Below are positions 52,489 through 60,496 of a stretch of DNA of 64,000 nt, one piece after another. Position 1 is the first letter of the stretch. Every line of letters starts with the position of its first letter. Under the pieces are notes generated by a model that saw only the letters and a list, made by a program, of their open reading frames with translations, was not told the origin of the DNA and made no database searches. Position numbers and translations under genes: made by a program. The stretch spans positions 1 through 64,000 of the forward strand of contig JACMLM010000006.1 of assembly GCA_014379595.1 (NCBI GenBank), given 5' to 3'. The stretch comes from Anaerolineales bacterium. Lineage in GTDB: Bacteria > Chloroflexota > Anaerolineae > Anaerolineales > Villigracilaceae.

Positions 52489-54279
52489 ATGAACGAAAAC
52501 ATATTAATTGCCATTGCATGGCCATATTCGAATGCTGAAATACACGTTGGAAATATCACGGGTTCTCATTTACCCGGTGACATTATCGCACGCTATCACC
52601 GCCTCAAGGGAAATAAAGTCCTCGTGGTTTCTGGAACAGATTCACATGGCACGCCCGTTGTGCTTGCGGCGGATAAAGAAGGCAAGCCTGTTGAGGAAGT
52701 GTACAAGAGATATCACGAAAGTTTTCTCGAAGTCTTCAAAGGCTATGGCATTACGTACGATATATTCACCACCACGCATAGTGAGAATCATTTCAAGGTT
52801 TCACAGGCGATGTTCCTTGCTTTGCAGAAGAACGGATTCCTTTTCAAGGAGTTCAGCAAGCAATGGTATTCGCCCAGCGCAAACAAGTTCCTGCCCGACC
52901 GCTATGTGGAAGGGACATGTTACATCTGCGGATTCGAAGGTGCGCGCTCCGATCAATGCGATAACTGCGGTAATGTACTTGAGCCTGAAAAGTTGAAAAA
53001 TCCGCGTGCAAAAACTGGTGATGGTGCACTTGAATTGCGTGACACTGAACATTTTTATCTCGATCTTTCCAAGCTCGAACCTGATGTGAAAAACTTTTTG
53101 CAGGAACGCGCTCCACACATGCGCGATACTGTCATCGGTGAATCACTGCGTAAGATCGAAAGCGAAGGTCTCAAGTCGCGCTCCATCACACGTGACTTGG
53201 ATTGGGGCGTCCCCATTCCTGTTGAAGGCTGGACGGAAGCAGGAAAACGCATTTACGTTTGGTTCGAGGCAGTTATCGGCTACCTCTCCGCTCCAATTGA
53301 GTGGAGTCAGGTATCGGGTAATAAAGATGCGTGGCGCGATTGGTGGACGAATCCAAACGCGAAGCAATTCCACTTCATTGGCAAAGACAACATCTTCTTC
53401 CACACATCGCAATGGCCTGCTGAATTAATGGGTGCAGGAAGCGCGTTCATGGAAATCTTTGCAGGCGAGGAAATCCCGTTGACTCTACCGTATGATGTGC
53501 CAGCGAATCAATTTATGAATCTCGAAGGGCAAAAGATCAGCGGCTCGCGCAATTGGGCCGTGTGGGGACTCGATGCATTGACGCGCTATGACCCCGATGC
53601 GCTGCGTTATTACCTCACCGTGAATATGCCCGAAAGCAAAGACAGCGATTGGGATTGGGCAGAATTTGTAGCGCGCAACAACAATGAACTGGTTGCAACG
53701 TGGGGCAACCTTGCAAATCGCGTGTTGGCATTTTGTTATAAGAATTGGGAAGGGCAAGTTCCTGATGTGGATGTGACCACGCTTCGTGACTCCGACTTGA
53801 ACCTGCTCGCCACCATCGAAAACGGATTCAACACTGTGGGCGCGGAACTCGATGCCGTACGCATACGTTCTGCATTGGGCGAAGCGATGAAACTCGCCAC
53901 AGTGGTCAATCAATATCTTGATGTCAATGCACCGTGGTCTGCGGTGAAGACAGATAAAGATGGCGCAAGCAAAACCATCTACACGGCCTTGAAAGCAATT
54001 GACTCATTGAAAGTGATGTTCTCTCCGTTCCTGCCATTCACCTGCGAAAGATTACATACTTTCTTTAATTATGAAACTCCACTTTTCGGCCAGCAATATA
54101 TTGAAGAAGTATCTGATTCGTTGGGAACACACAAGGTGTTGAGATATCGAGGCATTGAAGGCTTGCAATGGAAACCCAGCGACTTACAGCCCGGGAAGAA
54201 GTTGAATCAGCCGGGTCCACTGTTTAAGAAGTTGGAAGAAAGCGTTATTGAAGAAGAACGGGCAAGGTTAGGAAAATAA
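52489..54279 (+). CDS. metG: Methionyl-tRNA synthetase
   Basis: A 596-residue class I aminoacyl-tRNA synthetase charging tRNA-Met. The HIGH-like motif is AEIHVGN (residues about 16-22), the zinc knuckle has CYICGFEG and CDNCGN, the KMSKS-like motif is KISGS, and the anticodon-binding helical domain occupies the C-terminal third. The optional C-terminal tRNA-binding domain is absent. ATG 52489 follows GGAG by 8 nt. It is preceded by a Met-rich leader peptide and attenuator and followed by a terminator. Confidence 0.96.
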   Translation: MNENILIAIAWPYSNAEIHVGNITGSHLPGDIIARYHRLKGNKVLVVSGTDSHGTPVVLAADKEGKPVEEVYKRYHESFLEVFKGYGITYDIFTTTHSENHFKVSQAMFLALQKNGFLFKEFSKQWYSPSANKFLPDRYVEGTCYICGFEGARSDQCDNCGNVLEPEKLKNPRAKTGDGALELRDTEHFYLDLSKLEPDVKNFLQERAPHMRDTVIGESLRKIESEGLKSRSITRDLDWGVPIPVEGWTEAGKRIYVWFEAVIGYLSAPIEWSQVSGNKDAWRDWWTNPNAKQFHFIGKDNIFFHTSQWPAELMGAGSAFMEIFAGEEIPLTLPYDVPANQFMNLEGQKISGSRNWAVWGLDALTRYDPDALRYYLTVNMPESKDSDWDWAEFVARNNNELVATWGNLANRVLAFCYKNWEGQVPDVDVTTLRDSDLNLLATIENGFNTVGAELDAVRIRSALGEAMKLATVVNQYLDVNAPWSAVKTDKDGASKTIYTALKAIDSLKVMFSPFLPFTCERLHTFFNYETPLFGQQYIEEVSDSLGTHKVLRYRGIEGLQWKPSDLQPGKKLNQPGPLFKKLEESVIEEERARLGK

Positions 54280-54308
54280 ATTTAGAAAATTGAGAACCAC
54301 AAACAAAG

Positions 54309-54333
54309 AGGCTGGCGACATACCAGCCTTTTC
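54309..54333 (+). terminator. Terminator of metG
   Basis: AGGCTGG (54309-54315), loop CGACATA, CCAGCCT (54323-54329), then TTTCT. Confidence 0.8.
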
Positions 54334-54338
54334 TAAAA

Positions 54339-54470
54339 TCAGCCTAGTTTATACTCTTCATCCCAATTTAGTGCATAACCTTCCCCCAGAGATTTAACCT
54401 GATTACAAAGGTCTTCAAAAGTAATGTAATAATATTCACTGCCATGTTCTTTACGAAATCCATCCGTCCA
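54339..54470 (-). other. In-frame coding extension after a TAG
   Basis: The frame of the membrane protein upstream continues past its TAG (54471-54473) for 43 sense codons to TGA (54339-54341). The sequence WTDGFRKEHGSEYYYITFED, then QVKSLGEGYALNWDEEYKLG, looks like ordinary protein (rich in acidic and aromatic residues, with no further stop). It suggests that TAG interrupts an originally longer gene. Confidence 0.65.
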
Positions 54471-54878
54471 CTACGGTGTTAAGTGATTAGCGCAAGCGAG
54501 AATAGATACATAATAAATGCTCATTACTTGTTTTTCAGTTAAGTACCCATGTTCGATCATATGCATTAAATCATTTAGAAAATCAACAACCTCTCGTACA
54601 TGAAACTGGGTCTGTTTTGTTTCTTTTGACTTATAGGTCTTATAGTTTTTATACTTGAACCCTCTAATAACATCCATCCCTTCCGAAAAATGAATTTCCC
54701 TTGCAGTGTTTATTACAGTCAAAAACGTCTGTGCTTGAATAGCAATTTGACTTAGTTTGTTTTGCTTTACAGCTTCTATACTCTGCTTTATGGCAATCCA
54801 CGCAGTTATGATCGCAATAACTGTGCCTATGCTTGCTATAACTGTTCCTATCAAAGCAAATTTTGCATCAATTGACAT
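54471..54878 (-). CDS. Small membrane protein with in-frame TAG
   Basis: A 135-residue protein with one N-terminal membrane segment (ALIGTVIASIGTVIAIITAWIAI, about 7-29), a short coiled region (KQSIEAVKQNKLSQIAIQAQTF) and an alpha-helical rest. The original reading frame seems to continue for 43 more codons after the TAG (see 54339-54470). AT-rich and lying immediately downstream of the HNH nuclease gene on the same strand (12 nt), so likely one transcript. Function not recognised; similar small membrane-anchored proteins sit in accessory islands. Confidence 0.7.
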   Translation of the reverse strand: MSIDAKFALIGTVIASIGTVIAIITAWIAIKQSIEAVKQNKLSQIAIQAQTFLTVINTAREIHFSEGMDVIRGFKYKNYKTYKSKETKQTQFHVREVVDFLNDLMHMIEHGYLTEKQVMSIYYVSILACANHLTP

Positions 54879-54890
54879 ACTCTTTCTCCG

Positions 54891-55616
54891 TCAAACCACA
54901 TTGTTGCTTTTACTTCGATTGTGTTTCTCACAAAGCAATTCAATATTTCGAGCAGTGTTACTTCCACCTTTTGAAATTGGTACTATGTGATCATATTCTA
55001 ATTTTTCGCGGCTACCACATCTAGCACATTTACCACTATCTCGCCGCCAAACCTCGATACGAACATTTTCGGGAATTCTTGGGCGTTCATTCGAAGGATT
55101 GACTTCTTGAGTTTCTTCAAACTTAATCTTCAGTTTTTCAAAATATCTACGCTCTTTGTCAAAATCATCAAGAATCAAGAGTCTTATTTCGTTATCAGAA
55201 TAAAACCCCTTCACCTCATAAATATATCCGTTGAATACCCACTCATCACCAAGATATTGTCTTTTGTTAAAATCTTGACCAACAAATATCCCTAACTTCA
55301 TTGGCTCTTTATCAACTCGTGACATACAATCGGCATAGATTTCACATATATTGTATATTGAGTATGTTTTGTCTCTTTCAGGACTAGTGTAATGAAACCA
55401 CCTCCAAATTTCCATCATCGTTATATCATACGAGTGGCCATACATTTTCTCAAATATAGCTATATTTTCTTCTTGTTTTTTCTCACTCTCAGAAGTAATT
55501 TCTATCCGATGCTGTTCCTTATTATATATGTAAGCATATATCTCCATCGCAGCCATAGCTTCAGCTTTCTCTATAGTTTTTAGAGAAATTGGGCTTTTCT
55601 TTTTTACAGACGGCAT
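54891..55616 (-). CDS. HNH endonuclease-domain protein
   Basis: A 241-residue protein whose last 60 residues form an HNH nuclease (CARCGSREKLEYDHIVPISKGG, ARNIELLCEKHN): four Cys bind zinc and DHI gives the catalytic His. The 180-residue N-terminal part has no recognised family and is Lys/Glu-rich. It lies in a low-GC stretch with a membrane-protein gene, next to TIR genes. It may be part of a defence or mobile accessory unit, but context alone does not show this. Confidence 0.85.
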   Translation of the reverse strand: MPSVKKKSPISLKTIEKAEAMAAMEIYAYIYNKEQHRIEITSESEKKQEENIAIFEKMYGHSYDITMMEIWRWFHYTSPERDKTYSIYNICEIYADCMSRVDKEPMKLGIFVGQDFNKRQYLGDEWVFNGYIYEVKGFYSDNEIRLLILDDFDKERRYFEKLKIKFEETQEVNPSNERPRIPENVRIEVWRRDSGKCARCGSREKLEYDHIVPISKGGSNTARNIELLCEKHNRSKSNNVV

Positions 55617-55648
55617 TTTAGACTTATCTCCAATTGAACATTACCTAC

Positions 55649-55816
55649 TTAATTGATTCTCAATTTCCGTTTGCCATTCTGACCTAAGAAGAGTTTCTCT
55701 TCGCCCAGCCAAGAATCAATCCAGCCTTCGGCGTTGAGTCGCTGGTAGAGTTCGCGGACGATGGGTTTGTCCTGCGAAGAATGACAGAGGAAAACGCGGA
55801 GTTTGCGTTCAGCCAT
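55649..55816 (-). pseudogene. Truncated TIR-domain gene
   Basis: A 55-residue reading frame. Its first 46 residues closely match the beginning of the complete TIR gene at 55826: RKLRVFLCHSSQDKPIVREL against RKLRVFLCHASQDKPIVRDL. After LGQ the match is lost (NGKRKLRIN) and a TAA follows. The missing part includes the catalytic Glu region. The two are 9 nt apart on the same strand, as expected for a tandem duplication followed by deletion. Confidence 0.82.
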
Positions 55817-55825
55817 AATATTCCG

Positions 55826-56269
55826 TTAAATTCCCAAATTATCCTTGCGAATCTTAAGGCTCGCCTTCAACCTGTCAAAAGCAGATGCCTGATTTGTAGC
55901 TGGGAAATAATCAAGAGATTGTTTGTCTTTAAGCCTGCGGGGTAATTCGCAATCATCTAATCGAATGGGGATAACAAATATCCCACCTTCTAATTTTTCA
56001 AGTGCAATATCCAAAACCTTGCGTAGCTCTTTCTGAACATATCCCTCTTTGGCCACTGAAATACTTGATACACATACAAGCACAGCATCGGAAGATTCGA
56101 CTGCTTTTTCTATTTCTAGATTCCAATCTTGCCCCGGGAGCAGCCTGTCTTCGTCCAGCCAGGAATCGATCCATGATACAGCTAGCAATTTTTTATGTAA
56201 GTCACGGACAATGGGTTTATCTTGTGAAGCATGGCAAAGAAAAACTCGTAGTTTGCGTTTGGCTGGCAT
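55826..56269 (-). CDS. TIR-domain protein
   Basis: A 147-residue TIR domain with no other fused domain. KLRVFLCHASQDKPIVRDLHKKL is the first strand/helix, SWLDEDRLLPGQDWNLEIEKAVESSDAVLVCVSS holds the expected catalytic Glu region of NAD-cleaving TIR domains, and IPIRLDDCELP the last strand. Bacterial TIRs serve in antiphage defence or NAD degradation; sensor partners are usually adjacent but none is seen beyond an HNH gene. GGGAGATC precedes the ATG. A truncated copy lies directly downstream. Confidence 0.88.
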   Translation of the reverse strand: MPAKRKLRVFLCHASQDKPIVRDLHKKLLAVSWIDSWLDEDRLLPGQDWNLEIEKAVESSDAVLVCVSSISVAKEGYVQKELRKVLDIALEKLEGGIFVIPIRLDDCELPRRLKDKQSLDYFPATNQASAFDRLKASLKIRKDNLGI

Positions 56270-56324
56270 AAATGATCTCCCTGATGATTGATGCCCAAAT
56301 TATACGGCAGATGAGCATGGAGAG

Positions 56325-56415
56325 GGTGCGTCGCACCTTACTTAATTGGATTCTGTCTTAGGGTGGATTCTATCTGGTTAATGAGATTTGTCTACGGGGC
56401 AGGTGCGACGCACTC
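56325..56415. repeat. REP-type repeat pair downstream of the transposase (copy 1)
   Basis: GGTGCGTCGCACC (56325-56337) and, 65 nt on, AGGTGCGACGCACTC (56401-56415), in inverted orientation to each other. The whole unit is homologous to 57035-57125 (shared GATTCTA..GTTAAT..AGA core). Offset between copies is exactly 710 bp. Confidence 0.82.
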
Positions 56416-56430
56416 CGGGCGCCAGTCAAC

Positions 56431-57012
56431 TTAATCCCAAAATAAGTAATGCATTAATTCTTTTTGAGTCTTTTCAGGTGGGACGTAATTCATCACAAAA
56501 TCTTCATAGGCTTCGGGTGTGCCAAAATTAATTTTGACAAATTCATGGTCAACCAATGTCCCATTACGTTTGCCAATAAATTCTGCATAATTTGAATAAT
56601 GCCATTGCTCAGGCTTAACCACCATTCCTGCCTCAAGCGGGTTTCGGTGAATATATCTGCAAAGATGCAACAGGTATTCATTACGATCTATAAAAATGGC
56701 TTTATAAGGTCCTTCAAACAATGTTCCTGACAGTTCATATTTAGTGTTGAATGCTTTTGTGTAAATATTAAAAATCGCCTGCATAAATTGGCTTACTTCC
56801 ACATCTCCATTTTGCCGCAGGATAAAATGATAATGATTATCCATCAGACAGTAAGCGATCACGGTAATATCGCATTTTTTAGCTTGTTCTTTCAGTAGCT
56901 TCAGAAGAAATATATAATCTCTGTCATTACGAAAGATGATGATTTTATGCGCTCCGCGATTGTAAATATGATAATAGCAATTTGGGTTGAAAACAATTTT
57001 TCTTCGAGCCAT
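56431..57012 (-). CDS. REP-associated tyrosine transposase (Y1 HUH family)
   Basis: A 193-residue Y1 transposase of the TnpA-REP (RAYT) type. CLMDNHYHFILR carries the HUH motif (HxH as NHYHF), the Tyr nucleophile lies in the helix AIFNIYTKAFN, and RYIHRNPLEAGMV is the diagnostic RAYT segment. It is single-copy here and flanked on both sides by REP-like palindrome pairs in homologous 91-nt direct repeats. Such enzymes cut REP hairpins in single-stranded DNA and spread them. It has no resolvase or passenger gene. Likely a domesticated mobile element. Confidence 0.93.
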   Translation of the reverse strand: MARRKIVFNPNCYYHIYNRGAHKIIIFRNDRDYIFLLKLLKEQAKKCDITVIAYCLMDNHYHFILRQNGDVEVSQFMQAIFNIYTKAFNTKYELSGTLFEGPYKAIFIDRNEYLLHLCRYIHRNPLEAGMVVKPEQWHYSNYAEFIGKRNGTLVDHEFVKINFGTPEAYEDFVMNYVPPEKTQKELMHYLFWD

Positions 57013-57034
57013 GAGAGTCCGCCTTACCTGAGAA

Positions 57035-57125
57035 GGTGCGTCGCACCAGCCTAAATGAGATTCATCGCCAGATAAGATTCTACTCGTTAATCAGAAAATT
57101 TCAACTTGTCAGGTGCGACGCACTC
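57035..57125. repeat. REP-type repeat pair upstream of the transposase (copy 2)
   Basis: GGTGCGTCGCACC (57035-57047) and AGGTGCGACGCACTC (57111-57125) match the copy at 56325-56415 in order, spacing and parts of the interior. The two copies flank the transposase as direct repeats. Confidence 0.82.
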
Positions 57126-57132
57126 GGCTCAC

Positions 57133-57663
57133 TCATGGACATTTCAATACAAAATCCAAAACCACAGTTTCTCCCGGATTGACCGTTACATCTATGCTTG
57201 AAAAAAGTATGTCATACCACACACCTACTTTAAGCCATGTGGCGTAATGCTCCCAGTCCAGATCAGTACCATATACATATTCCGGAGTTTCACACAACCT
57301 CTCGCTAACTGGTAAGTTAAAGTAGATCCCGAATCCATAATCCCCGGCTTCAATGTTACCGAATGTAAAATGTCCGTTCGCGCCAACTTTTGTTGTATAT
57401 CTCCGATAGTCACCAGTATGCCCATTGATCTCCAGGTTTACTAATCCAATGGGAGCACTTATGGATGTTGAAGTGAAGAACCAGGAAAAATCGCCTTCGA
57501 TATGTCCCATGGCAGGGTCGGGGGTTACTGTCATAGTTGGAGTGCCAACTACTTCCACGGTGCTTGTGGGAGGTGCTGATGTATGAGTTGGTTTCAGTGT
57601 TGCAGGGGAAGCGCAAGAAGCGAGGAAAATAACGAATAAAAGAAGCAGTTTTGAGGGTTTCAT
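57133..57663 (-). CDS. Predicted lipoprotein with Pro/Thr linker
   Basis: A 176-residue lipoprotein: lipobox LASC near residue 17, then a Thr/Pro/Val linker (about 20-50), then a domain with the strands GLVNLEINGHTGDYRRYTTKVGANGHFTFGNIEAGDYGF, which resembles a carboxypeptidase-regulatory-like or Ig-like fold (periodic Gly, aromatic). No enzymatic motif. It ends immediately next to the right REP repeat, so the REP cassette lies just downstream. Function not recognised. Confidence 0.78.
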   Translation of the reverse strand: MKPSKLLLLFVIFLASCASPATLKPTHTSAPPTSTVEVVGTPTMTVTPDPAMGHIEGDFSWFFTSTSISAPIGLVNLEINGHTGDYRRYTTKVGANGHFTFGNIEAGDYGFGIYFNLPVSERLCETPEYVYGTDLDWEHYATWLKVGVWYDILFSSIDVTVNPGETVVLDFVLKCP

Positions 57664-57713
57664 TTGATCGCCTTTTATATTTGAGTCTAATTAAATTATA
57701 CGATGGAATCAAA

Positions 57714-57745
57714 AACTGTCCTGCGACTTCAGTCGCAGGACAGTT
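57714..57745 (-). terminator. Terminator of the HdeD-like gene
   Basis: A perfect 14-bp stem (57714-57727 and 57732-57745) with loop TTCA, followed on the minus strand by TTTTT. It lies between two minus-strand genes. Confidence 0.9.
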
Positions 57746-57772
57746 GGAATTTTATTCAAAACAAATTGTTTA

Positions 57773-58366
57773 TTATCTAGTCGAGTGAGAGTGTCTCAAT
57801 GGACCTTTCGGCTTGCTTTTAACTTTGACAGGTATATGCATGGCACGTAAGCGGAAGCCGAGAGCGATCAACAAAATACCAAAGATCAAAGCATAGGCGC
57901 CGATCAGCCAAATCATTGCGATTCCGCCCGCAACAGGCTGTAAGAATAGTAGTACACCAAGCCCAATAGACAGGAGACCACTTAACACCAAAATCCATTC
58001 GTTGGTAATTTCACGGCGTAAACGAATAGCCGCAGCAATCTCAAAGATGCCAGTAACAACCGCCCAAGTAGCGATCACAATCAGTAATGCGTAGGCTGTT
58101 AATCCTGGCCATAATAAGGCGCTTACACCCGCACCGATACTTACCAAACCTTCAAACAGGAAGACCCACCAACGAGATGAATCTCTTGTGTGCTTGATGC
58201 CGGCAATAACAGCGATAATGCCGTCAACCAAGGCATAGATACCAAATAATATGACCAAAGCGAACCATGTGATCTCAGGTGATAGAAATGCCGCCATACC
58301 GAATAGGATTGCTGCCACCCCTCGCAGGACTAACATCCACCAATTTTGAGTTAAGTTCATCATCAT
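57773..58366 (-). CDS. HdeD-like (DUF308) membrane protein
   Basis: A 197-residue protein with six membrane helices in three similar pairs: FGIYALVDGIIAVIAGIKH, TYALLIVIATWAVVTGIFEIAAA-like and IWLIGAYALIFGILLIALGFRLR. This threefold pattern and the conserved G/A/D residues are those of the HdeD (acid-resistance) DUF308 family, whose exact role is unknown. AAAAGGAG precedes three consecutive ATG codons; the first gives the largest protein. A C-terminal basic tail is cytoplasmic. Confidence 0.88.
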   Translation of the reverse strand: MMMNLTQNWWMLVLRGVAAILFGMAAFLSPEITWFALVILFGIYALVDGIIAVIAGIKHTRDSSRWWVFLFEGLVSIGAGVSALLWPGLTAYALLIVIATWAVVTGIFEIAAAIRLRREITNEWILVLSGLLSIGLGVLLFLQPVAGGIAMIWLIGAYALIFGILLIALGFRLRAMHIPVKVKSKPKGPLRHSHSTR

Positions 58367-58565
58367 AATACTCCTTTTATGAGTTACTTCTGTTTAGTTT
58401 AAATTAATATACAAATTAATTTACAACTTAATCAAATTAACGGTATGCCCGAGCTTCTGTTATAAAAACTGAGCTTATTTAGACAATTGATAGTCAAGCG
58501 ATAAAAATAAATGCAAATCGTCTGTTTCAAAACCATTTCAGCCTATTTAGCTCCAAATTCAGATG

Positions 58566-58577
58566 TATAATCTCTCC
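58566..58577 (+). promoter_or_regulatory. TATAAT box 6 nt before kinase 1 ATG
   Basis: TATAAT (58566-58571), CTCTCC, then ATG 58578. The second kinase has the same arrangement (62209-62214, TTTCGC, ATG 62221). No -35 box is evident. Upstream 58367-58565 is AT-rich with no other feature. Confidence 0.55.
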
Positions 58578-60485
58578 ATGCCTGAATGGATTGGTAAGAC
58601 GATTGGTAAAGTTCGAATTGATAAATACCTCGCACATGGGGGAATGGCAGAGGTTTATTTAGGTTCGCACCTGGCACTTGAACGCCCGGTTGCGATTAAG
58701 GTTCTCCATAGCCATGTAGAACAGGACCCCGACCTGCTTGCGCGATTTCAACGAGAGGCTAAAGTGGTAGCGGGGTTACGCCATCCTAATATTGTACAAA
58801 TCTTTGATTTCGACACAACCGACGGCCACCCTTATATCGTAATGGAATATTTGAAGGGGCCAACTCTCTCAACCTACTTGCGCCGCCTCCATGATCGAGA
58901 CGAGCGGATCCCGCTGCATCAGGTGGCACGTCTCCTCAAAGTATTGACTGCCGCCCTCGATTACGCTCACGGACAAGGTGTCATTCATCGGGATATAAAA
59001 CCAGGTAACATCCTGCTCCATGGTAAAGCGGATGAGATCACTCTTGATAAACCATTATCCAATGATGTTGAAGCAGTCATAACCGATTTCGGGCTTGTGC
59101 GTATCGAGCACGCAACTTCACAAACTGCATCAGGCATGATCAGCGGGACGCCGGCTTACATGTCTCCTGAACAGGCGCGCGGAGCGAAGACCGACCATCG
59201 GACAGACATATATTCGCTTGGCGTTGTGTTGTATGAAATGCTTGCAGGCCGCGTCCCATTTGATGCCGATAGCAGTCTATCGGTGATCTATATGCAAATC
59301 AACGAAACGCCTCCACCCATACCTGGAATCCCAGCCGCGGTACAGGAAGTGATGAATCGTGCGCTTGTAAAAGATCCAAATCAACGTTACCAAACCAGCC
59401 GCGAAATGGCAGTTGATTTTTTCCTCGCAATTGGCATGACAGCAGAAGCGCAGACGATCCATGAGTTTGCACCTGAGAGCGCCAAGTTCAAAAAGACCAT
59501 GTCGGAAAGCACCAATGCTGAAAAGACTATGTGGGAAAGCGCCAAGGCTGAAGGCACACGGCTGGAACAGGCCATGCCGGAAAGCACAAGGCTTAAGGCT
59601 ATGTCCGAAAGTATCAGGTCCGAAGAGGGTGTGTCCGAAAGTATCAAGCCTGCTCAGTCTCCTGTAAAACAGAAGCCAACTCGAAGCCGTGCATGGATCG
59701 GCGTAGGAATATTTTTATTCCTCTGCCTGCTCGTTGGGGGAATCGGTGGTTGGCGAGTCTTGTCTGCGCTGCCGATTTTTTCAAGTCCCACAGAAACTTC
59801 AAACCCAGATATAAATCCTACAAATGAAAGCACCACATCATCCGATCCCGTCGTCATCCCTTCAGCAGATGGGATGGTAAAGATCGCATCTGGCTCCTAC
59901 GAAGTTGGCCTCAGCACAGAGGATGAATATCATAGTGCTGTACAAAATATTTCCCTGAATGAATTCTGGATCGACCAGTATCAAACGACAAACATTCAGT
60001 ATCAGCAATATCTAACTGAGACAGGAGCTGTGGCACCAGTCATCTGGCCCAGCACAGACAATTATCCTGTTAGAGGGGTAACGTGGGATCAGGCTGCTGC
60101 TTATTGTGGTTGGGCAAACAAAAGATTAGCAACAGAAGCTGAATGGGAAGCAGCCGGGCGTGGCCCTGGTTCAAGCCCACAGTTGTATCCATGGGGAAAT
60201 GATCCAACAAATGATGGTCAAGCTCTTCAATTACCTGATCAAGACACATACGAGGTTGGTACTCAATCGTCTAACACTACTCCATCAGGTTTGTACGATA
60301 TGGTGGGCAATGTATGGGAATGGGTTGCAGAACCATATGGTAGCGTGCAGGAAGGATACAAAATCTTGCGCGGCGGCCGCTTTGGAATTCCACAAGATCT
60401 AGCTTATCGACTCGCAGTTACACCTAATGATGAACGTTATGTGAAATTTGCAGGTTTTCGTTGTGCATCTGACCAGGTTCAGTGA
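58578..60485 (+). CDS. Ser/Thr protein kinase with sulfatase-modifying (FGE-like) extracytoplasmic domain
   Basis: A 635-residue membrane kinase. Kinase domain about 8-280: Gly-rich LAHGGMAEVYLG, Lys in VAIKVL, HRDIKPGN near 135, DFG in ITDFGLV near 168, GTPAYMSPEQARG. Then a 10-residue repeat region (about 297-360, units like SESTNAEKTM, PESTRLKAM, SESIRSEEGV), a membrane helix (about 374-397), and a FGE/SUMF1-type domain (about 430-635: WDQAAAYCGWANKRLATEAEWEAA, YDMVGNVWEWV, LRGGRF). The ATG is preceded by TATAAT, not by a ribosome-binding site. A longer in-frame ATG at 58563 is unlikely. Confidence 0.95.
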   Translation: MPEWIGKTIGKVRIDKYLAHGGMAEVYLGSHLALERPVAIKVLHSHVEQDPDLLARFQREAKVVAGLRHPNIVQIFDFDTTDGHPYIVMEYLKGPTLSTYLRRLHDRDERIPLHQVARLLKVLTAALDYAHGQGVIHRDIKPGNILLHGKADEITLDKPLSNDVEAVITDFGLVRIEHATSQTASGMISGTPAYMSPEQARGAKTDHRTDIYSLGVVLYEMLAGRVPFDADSSLSVIYMQINETPPPIPGIPAAVQEVMNRALVKDPNQRYQTSREMAVDFFLAIGMTAEAQTIHEFAPESAKFKKTMSESTNAEKTMWESAKAEGTRLEQAMPESTRLKAMSESIRSEEGVSESIKPAQSPVKQKPTRSRAWIGVGIFLFLCLLVGGIGGWRVLSALPIFSSPTETSNPDINPTNESTTSSDPVVIPSADGMVKIASGSYEVGLSTEDEYHSAVQNISLNEFWIDQYQTTNIQYQQYLTETGAVAPVIWPSTDNYPVRGVTWDQAAAYCGWANKRLATEAEWEAAGRGPGSSPQLYPWGNDPTNDGQALQLPDQDTYEVGTQSSNTTPSGLYDMVGNVWEWVAEPYGSVQEGYKILRGGRFGIPQDLAYRLAVTPNDERYVKFAGFRCASDQVQ

Positions 60486-60496
60486 CGGAGAATATC

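Noticed and set aside
52131-52489. SAM riboswitch or T-box upstream of metG.
   Set aside because: The conserved T-box motif (AGGGTGGNACCGCG) and S-box core are absent. Only the peptide, antiterminator and terminator are visible.
44656-54473. TAG recoded as a sense codon throughout the genome.
   Set aside because: TAG is a normal stop at 25126-25128 (livG), 32374-32376, 19639-19641 and others, so global recoding is not plausible. Local read-through or mutation remains open.
59470-59655. CRISPR-like repeat array.
   Set aside because: The repeats are 10-codon units in frame inside a kinase gene, with variable sequence and no spacers.
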